Shown one piece after another: positions 15,475 through 19,046 of a DNA stretch of 19,046 bases (position 1 is the first letter of the stretch; every line of letters starts with the position of its first letter). The notes beneath the pieces were generated by a model, which saw only the letters and a program-made list of their open reading frames with translations, ran no database searches and had not been told where the DNA came from. Source of the stretch: an uncultured Oscillospiraceae bacterium (lineage in GTDB: Bacteria; Bacillota; Clostridia; Oscillospirales; Oscillospiraceae); NCBI GenBank assembly GCA_934565425.1, contig CAKTHW010000025.1:1-19046 (forward strand), in the 5' to 3' direction. The translations under genes were made by a program, and so were the position numbers.

Positions 15475-16092
15475 ATGAAGGTCAACACGTTGGAAGTGTC
15501 TGCCATCAATGACATCGGCCACGCCTTTGGCTATTACGACTACGGAGAGGAGACCGGTCTGTTCTCAGTGTTCTCCAGCCAAGAGGCGGTGGCTACCTAC
15601 ATCCGCGGCTATGTCCGTGGGATGCTGGCAGGCGGGCTGCTCTACACCAACAGCCGGCAGGGCGAGGGCTACATTGCCTATCAGCTGCCTGGACAGAAGA
15701 TTGGGCTGAAGGTCGGGGTTCCCCTGCTGAAGGGATTGTTCCAGGCCATGCGTCTGAAGGAGGTCATCCGGTTCTGCAAAGTGATCAAACGGGGCGGTCC
15801 GGGACTGAAGGAGCGGTTGGACAAGAAAAAGCAGCCCTATGTGTTTGTGGGGCTGGTCTGTGTACGGGAGGCGTATCAGGAGCGGGGGCATATGCGCCAG
15901 GTCATGGAGCTGGCTTTCGCGGAGGGGCAGCGGCTGGGTGTGCCGGTGATCTTGGAGACGGACGCCCGCTCCAAATGCGACAAGTATCTGCACCTTGGCA
16001 TGGAGCTGGCCGGCACCCGCGACTTGGGGGCGTATGGCACCCTGTACGACCTCATCAAATACCCAAAGAAGGAGGGAGAACGCTATGCATGA
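15475..16092 (+). CDS. GNAT-like N-acetyltransferase
   Basis: The C-terminal half carries a GNAT acetyl-CoA-binding core: VGLVCVREAYQERGHMRQVM (125-144), AFAEGQRLGVPVILET (147-162) and KYLHLGMELAGTRDLG (170-185). The pyrophosphate loop reads QERGHM where the family usually has Q/R-x-x-G-x-G/A, so the last position is Met. The N-terminal half (1-120) lacks clear motifs and may bind the substrate, which is unknown. Length is 205 aa. It follows the first operon gene by 18 nt with a GGGGGAAG ribosome binding site, and its last 8 nt overlap the next gene. Confidence 0.8.
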   Translation: MKVNTLEVSAINDIGHAFGYYDYGEETGLFSVFSSQEAVATYIRGYVRGMLAGGLLYTNSRQGEGYIAYQLPGQKIGLKVGVPLLKGLFQAMRLKEVIRFCKVIKRGGPGLKERLDKKKQPYVFVGLVCVREAYQERGHMRQVMELAFAEGQRLGVPVILETDARSKCDKYLHLGMELAGTRDLGAYGTLYDLIKYPKKEGERYA

Positions 16093-16813
16093 GAATAAAC
16101 AACGGCGCAAGTTACTGTTAGGCATATGCGGCTGCCTGCTCTACGTGGTCGGTGATTTCCTTTTTGCCGCACTGGGGCCGGAGCAGAGCACGGAGACCAT
16201 GGGGCTGATGGTGCGAGTGGCGTATCTGGACATGGCTACCTGGCGTTTCGTGGTCAGCATCCTCTGTGGCGTGCTGGGGACAGCGCTGTATTACGTGGGC
16301 TTCCACCAGATGGAGCAGCTGCTGCGGTGTCATCTCCCGGCGCACCAGCAAAAGTGGCGTAAGGGCTTTCGCCTGGCCTATCTGACCGGCACGGTGTGCT
16401 GGGGCTACGTCCATGCCATGTTTATCAATGTGGCGCTCATCTTCCAGTTCGTCTATCAGGCTTACGGTGATATGCAGACCGCGGCGGACATCGCCAACCG
16501 CATCGTCTACTGCAACGCGGTGCCCATGGTGGCGGCCTACGTCCTGGGAGATGTGGTCTTGTCGGTGGTCATGGTGGTGATGGTCTGGAAGGGGCTGCTG
16601 CCGCTGAAAAATACCGCCCAGCGGGTGCTGGCCACCCTCTGCAACCCCATATGCTGTGCCGGCATCCTAGGCAACCTCACCACCCTGCTGCCCTGGCCGC
16701 TGGATCAGATCGACCACGGCACGGAGTCCTTGGGGCATGCGCTGGTGCTGGTGTTGGGGCTGCTCCTGCTGCGGGAGATGTCCAAACAGTCGGGCAAGAA
16801 CCTTGCGGTTTGA
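16085..16813 (+). CDS. Predicted polytopic membrane protein, DUF6796-like
   Basis: This 242 aa protein has about six helices (near 10-30, 52-72, 97-127, 144-168, 180-204, 215-230). Polar residues sit in or beside helices: GDFLFAALG (23-31), AYLDMATWR (46-54), GFHQME (72-77), GYVHAMFINVAL (107-118) and GNLTTLLPWP (196-205). The pattern resembles the DUF6796 membrane family from memory; I am not certain. The start at 16085 (after GGAGGGAG) is preferred to an upstream in-frame ATG at 15995 that would overlap the GNAT gene widely. It is last in the operon, ending at a bidirectional terminator. Function unknown. Confidence 0.78.
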   Translation: MHENKQRRKLLLGICGCLLYVVGDFLFAALGPEQSTETMGLMVRVAYLDMATWRFVVSILCGVLGTALYYVGFHQMEQLLRCHLPAHQQKWRKGFRLAYLTGTVCWGYVHAMFINVALIFQFVYQAYGDMQTAADIANRIVYCNAVPMVAAYVLGDVVLSVVMVVMVWKGLLPLKNTAQRVLATLCNPICCAGILGNLTTLLPWPLDQIDHGTESLGHALVLVLGLLLLREMSKQSGKNLAV

Positions 16814-16817
16814 GCGT

Positions 16818-16857
16818 AAAAATCCCCGTTTCCTCTCTCAGGAAACGGGGATTTTTT
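16818..16857. terminator. Bidirectional terminator between the operon and TM-HTH gene 2
   Basis: AAAAATCCCCGTTTCC (16818-16833) pairs perfectly over 16 bp with GGAAACGGGGATTTTT (16841-16856). Its right end overlaps the stop codon of the converging minus-strand gene. Confidence 0.93.
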
Positions 16858-17215
16858 AGGATTCCACACAGCGCAGCAGCTCCTCTGCGGAGACGCCGTA
16901 GAGCTTGGCCAGCGCCAGCAGGTTGGAGGTGCTGGGGTCGGAGGCGCCGGACTCCCATTTGGACACCGCTTGACGGCTGACGCCCAGGGATTCCGCCACA
17001 AACTCCTGGGTCATCTTGCACCGGGCGCGCTCCTGCTTCAGCGCTTCGCCCAGGGTCTTGGCCGTCTCCGCCTTCTCCTTGCGGATGGGGGCGGAGCGGA
17101 GATATTTGCGCAGGGCTTTGATGAGCAGCACGATGAGATAGATGATCAGGCCGAAGAAGGCGATGTTGATGAGGAGGACCACTGCAAAGGTGGCGAAGGT
17201 AAAGGTCATGGCCAT
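16856..17215 (-). CDS. Membrane-anchored XRE helix-turn-helix protein, paralog 2
   Basis: It has the same architecture as the 14387-14749 product: one N-terminal helix (about 8-33), basic linker and XRE domain (about 55-113, MTQEFVAESLGVSRQAVSKW). At 119 aa, its C-terminal part is about 85% identical to the paralog, and the shared region is also strikingly similar as DNA, pointing to duplication. The membrane segment differs, so the helices may respond to different partners. AAAGGA precedes the ATG; Met3 is an alternative start. It lies 19 nt after the lipoprotein gene and is probably co-transcribed from the promoter at 17833-17861. Confidence 0.88.
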   Translation of the reverse strand: MAMTFTFATFAVVLLINIAFFGLIIYLIVLLIKALRKYLRSAPIRKEKAETAKTLGEALKQERARCKMTQEFVAESLGVSRQAVSKWESGASDPSTSNLLALAKLYGVSAEELLRCVES

Positions 17216-17234
17216 GGTCGAGATTCCTTTGGGG

Positions 17235-17768
17235 TTATTGTTTTTCTTTGGGCAGGTCGTCTGCGGCGGTGAAGAGGGTACTGCCGTCGGCCTTTACTTC
17301 GTAGGACATGGAGCAGGTGTAGGCGTCCAGGGTCAGAGAGGTGTCCGTCCGGCTGGTCTCATGGATCAGTTGGAAGGTCACCTTGCCATTCCCTTGGTAG
17401 GTCAGTTCCGGGTCCGTTGCCGCAGGCGCTTGGATGCCGGAGACATGTGGGATTCCCTCTGTGTCCAGAAAGGCTGTGTAAGTGAACTGCTCGTCCAGGT
17501 CGTCCTGGTCATCGGTGAAGAGTACCACGCCTGCCAGGCCATAGGCGCCGTCCGGCGCGGCGACACAGTCCAGCACCGTCCAGTGGGCTTTGTCCGAGTT
17601 GTCGAGGAACAGGGCTCGCACCTCCGCTGCCGTCCATTCCTTCTGAATGGGAGCGGAGGAACTGGTCTGGGCGGGGGTGGAGCTGATGGCGGGAGCGTCC
17701 TGGCTGCCGCAGCTGGTCAGAGCGAGCAGCAGGGTCAAACTAAGTAAAATGGGATAGATTCTTTTCAT
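17235..17768 (-). CDS. Small lipoprotein of unknown function
   Basis: The N terminus MKRIYPILLSLTLLLALTSC is a lipoprotein signal peptide with lipobox LTSC; Cys20 would be lipidated and the protein held on the outer face of the membrane. A Ser/Thr/Pro/Ala-rich linker (about 21-45) leads to a compact domain (about 45-175) with no motif I recognise. Length is 177 aa. The start at 17768 is preferred to an in-frame one at 17879 because it has GAGGTGAA upstream and begins at the signal peptide. It is first in an operon with TM-HTH gene 2: an extracellular lipoprotein plus membrane-anchored regulator, suggestive of sensing. Confidence 0.82.
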   Translation of the reverse strand: MKRIYPILLSLTLLLALTSCGSQDAPAISSTPAQTSSSAPIQKEWTAAEVRALFLDNSDKAHWTVLDCVAAPDGAYGLAGVVLFTDDQDDLDEQFTYTAFLDTEGIPHVSGIQAPAATDPELTYQGNGKVTFQLIHETSRTDTSLTLDAYTCSMSYEVKADGSTLFTAADDLPKEKQ

Positions 17769-17832
17769 CGTGTTCACCTCGAAGATCGAATGGGGGTGCC
17801 GCCTGCCGGGGCAGGGGGCTGATGACGAGGCA

Positions 17833-17861
17833 ATGATAGCATGACCGAGCGGTTGCGGCAA
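17833..17861 (-). promoter_or_regulatory. Promoter of the lipoprotein/TM-HTH gene 2 operon
   Basis: On the minus strand: TTGCCG (17861-17856), 17 bp, TATCAT (17838-17833). The -35 lies inside the operator block, as at 14774-14802. The leader is about 58 nt, against 18 nt for gene 1. Confidence 0.6.
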
Positions 17862-17900
17862 GCAACTATGCCGCAACAATGGGTTGCAAAGGGAAAAATG
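17851..17900. promoter_or_regulatory. Four-half-site operator, copy 2
   Basis: GTTGC (17852-17856), GCAAC (17862-17866), GCAAC (17873-17877) and GTTGC (17883-17887), with the same 10-11-10 bp spacing as copy 1. The flank GGGAAAAATG is conserved too. The two ~50 bp blocks differ at only a few positions, while sequence on either side does not match. Confidence 0.7.
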
Positions 17901-17921
17901 CGGGTTTTTGGGCTGTTTTTG

Positions 17922-18701
17922 TTACGCAGTCTTGCCGAAGATGTTCAGCAGGATGAGCACGAAGGCGAAGATGAGCAGGCACACGCCCACCGCCTTATTG
18001 AGCTTTTTCAGGGAGGCGTTGTTGGCGAAGACGGCGGAGACCTCCGCTGCGATGAGGGTGGTGGCGATGCAGAGGAACATGACCCCCAGGTTGGGCTTGG
18101 CACCCAGGGCGAAGTGAGAGACAGCGCCAAACAGGGCGGTGAAGGACATGATGAACACACTGGTGCCGATGGCGGTTTTTAGCTCAAAGCCCAGCACCAG
18201 GGTCAGCACTAACAGCATCATGGCGCCGCCGCCCACACCGACAAAGCCGCAGATGAAGCCGATGATGGCGCCGAAGAAGATAGACTTGACAGCCCGTTGG
18301 GCGAAGGGGGTGTTGGCCATCTCGGTCTTAGAGGTCATGACCGGCCAGATGATGAATTTCAGACCGATGGTACAGACCATGAAGATGGCAAAGTACTTCA
18401 CGATGGTGTTGGGGGCGAACTGCCCGACATAACTGCCCACCAGGGTGAAGACCAGGATGGACAGGAGGAGCACCACGCCGTTTTTCACGTCCAGGTTCTT
18501 CCGCTTGGCGTATGTCCAGGCGGAGATGGCGGAGGCGAGCACGTCGGAGGCCAGCGCGATGGTGACGGCCTCGTAGGCGGGCATATCGCAGAAGGTCATC
18601 AGCGCCGGTGCGATGATGAGGGCAGCGGAGAGGCCAGCGAGACCGGTGCCGATGCCAGCTCCGATCCCGGAGAGGATGGAGACGAGGACGGTGATAAACA
18701 T
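17922..18701 (-). CDS. TSUP-family permease (TauE/SafE-like)
   Basis: This is an inner-membrane permease of the 4-toluene sulfonate uptake family, whose members move sulfite, sulfonates or other organic anions; the substrate here is not determinable. At 259 aa with about eight hydrophobic segments, it has the two-repeat layout: GIGAGIGTGLAGLSAALIIAP (12-32) and GFICGFVGVGGGAMMLLVL in the second half, both glycine-rich turns typical of the family. GAAAGGGG precedes the ATG. No clear terminator separates it from the lipoprotein operon downstream, so read-through past operator copy 2 is possible. Confidence 0.9.
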   Translation of the reverse strand: MFITVLVSILSGIGAGIGTGLAGLSAALIIAPALMTFCDMPAYEAVTIALASDVLASAISAWTYAKRKNLDVKNGVVLLLSILVFTLVGSYVGQFAPNTIVKYFAIFMVCTIGLKFIIWPVMTSKTEMANTPFAQRAVKSIFFGAIIGFICGFVGVGGGAMMLLVLTLVLGFELKTAIGTSVFIMSFTALFGAVSHFALGAKPNLGVMFLCIATTLIAAEVSAVFANNASLKKLNKAVGVCLLIFAFVLILLNIFGKTA

Positions 18702-18820
18702 GGGAAAGCGCCCCTTTCATGGTGAAGAAATATCGGTTGAAAATGGTTATGATGCGGGGGATACTTTATTACGATACCATGAAATGGGGAGAAAAGCAAG
18801 GGAGAGGGGGTGGATGGAAA

Positions 18821-18869
18821 AAGAGAACCACGGAACGGTTGCAGATAGGTGTTCCGTGGTTCTTCTTTT
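18821..18869. terminator. Strong intergenic terminator upstream of the TSUP gene
   Basis: GAACCACGGAAC (18825-18836) pairs perfectly with GTTCCGTGGTTC (18851-18862). The minus strand reads TCTCTTTTT after the stem and the plus strand TTCTTTTG. It probably ends a minus-strand gene lying beyond the right edge. Confidence 0.75.
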
Positions 18870-18888
18870 GATACCGGACAGCATAATG

Positions 18889-19014
18889 GAGGGAGAACCC
18901 CCGGCGAGGGTTCTCCCTCTTTTCGTCTGCGACGAAAATTCACCCTCTCCTGCGCTTTATAAGCACAGGGGGATTTCGCCGTCTGCGGACGGCGACCAGG
19001 GGCCTTGCCCCTGG
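18889..19014. repeat. Cluster of four hairpins at the right edge
   Basis: The 345 bp gap 18702-19046 has no gene. Besides the terminator at 18821-18869 it holds GAGGGAGAACCC/GGGTTCTCCCTC (18889-18900, 18908-18919), TTTTCGTC/GACGAAAA (18920-18938), CGCCGTC/GACGGCG (18977-18994) and CCAGGGGC/GCCCCTGG (18996-19014), all perfect. The first is followed by TTTT and may terminate on the plus strand. From memory, the 18977-19020 type of sequence is dispersed in Oscillospiraceae genomes; not checked here. Confidence 0.75.
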
Positions 19015-19046
19015 ACCCCACTTCCTTTTCTCACTCTGTGTAAGTT

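Noticed and set aside
14387..17215. Composite mobile element bounded by the two TM-HTH genes
   Set aside because: The repeats are coding paralogs in direct orientation; no transposase, integrase, terminal inverted repeat or target duplication is visible.

Overview
The window looks like chromosomal DNA from a spore-forming, high-GC gut-type Clostridia, most likely Oscillospiraceae (relatives of Flavonifractor, Oscillibacter or Lawsonibacter). The basis is a SigK sporulation sigma factor, the two-gene SufC/SufB-like Fe-S system, type III glutamine synthetase, the DapL route to lysine, and GC-rich codon use with strong Shine-Dalgarno sites. The assignment is from gene content and recall, not from a search. 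I see no phage, IS, CRISPR, rRNA or tRNA.

Layout. 1-1580 (+): sigK, then a Sir2 deacylase with its own promoter. 1632-2781: divergent deoC (-) and cdd (+), both for pyrimidine (deoxy)nucleoside salvage. 2996-4647 (+): overlapping sufC-sufB. 4703-4999: a gene-free run of six hairpins. 5000-7099 (-): type III glutamine synthetase. 7100-7635: a regulatory interval holding the glnA promoter, a minus-strand terminator-like hairpin, and the promoter and long structured leader of dapL. 7636-8856 (+): dapL. 8961-11128 (+): pyrR and a uracil permease behind an attenuator. 11267-14348 (+): EamA-type transporter, mini-RNase III (mrnC) and RqcH, tightly packed.

14387-17900 is the accessory-looking part. 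Two paralogous small proteins, each an N-terminal membrane helix joined to a C-terminal XRE helix-turn-helix (120 and 119 aa), lie on the minus strand on either side of a plus-strand operon. That operon encodes a 4-TM protein, a GNAT-like acetyltransferase and a roughly 6-TM protein. The second regulator follows a lipoprotein gene. A nearly identical ~50 bp block sits upstream of both regulator transcription units. It carries four GTTGC/GCAAC half-sites spaced 10, 11 and 10 bp and overlaps the -35 element. At the first locus it also lies beside a full-consensus divergent promoter for the operon. I read this as a small undescribed membrane-tethered regulatory system with a shared operator; this is inference and the function is unknown.

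17922-18701 (-) is a TSUP-family permease. 18702-19046 holds no gene, only strong hairpins and terminators. Besides the TM-HTH system, the best leads are RNA leaders: dapL (bistable, could mask its ribosome binding site), pyrR (terminator/antiterminator pair) and glnA.
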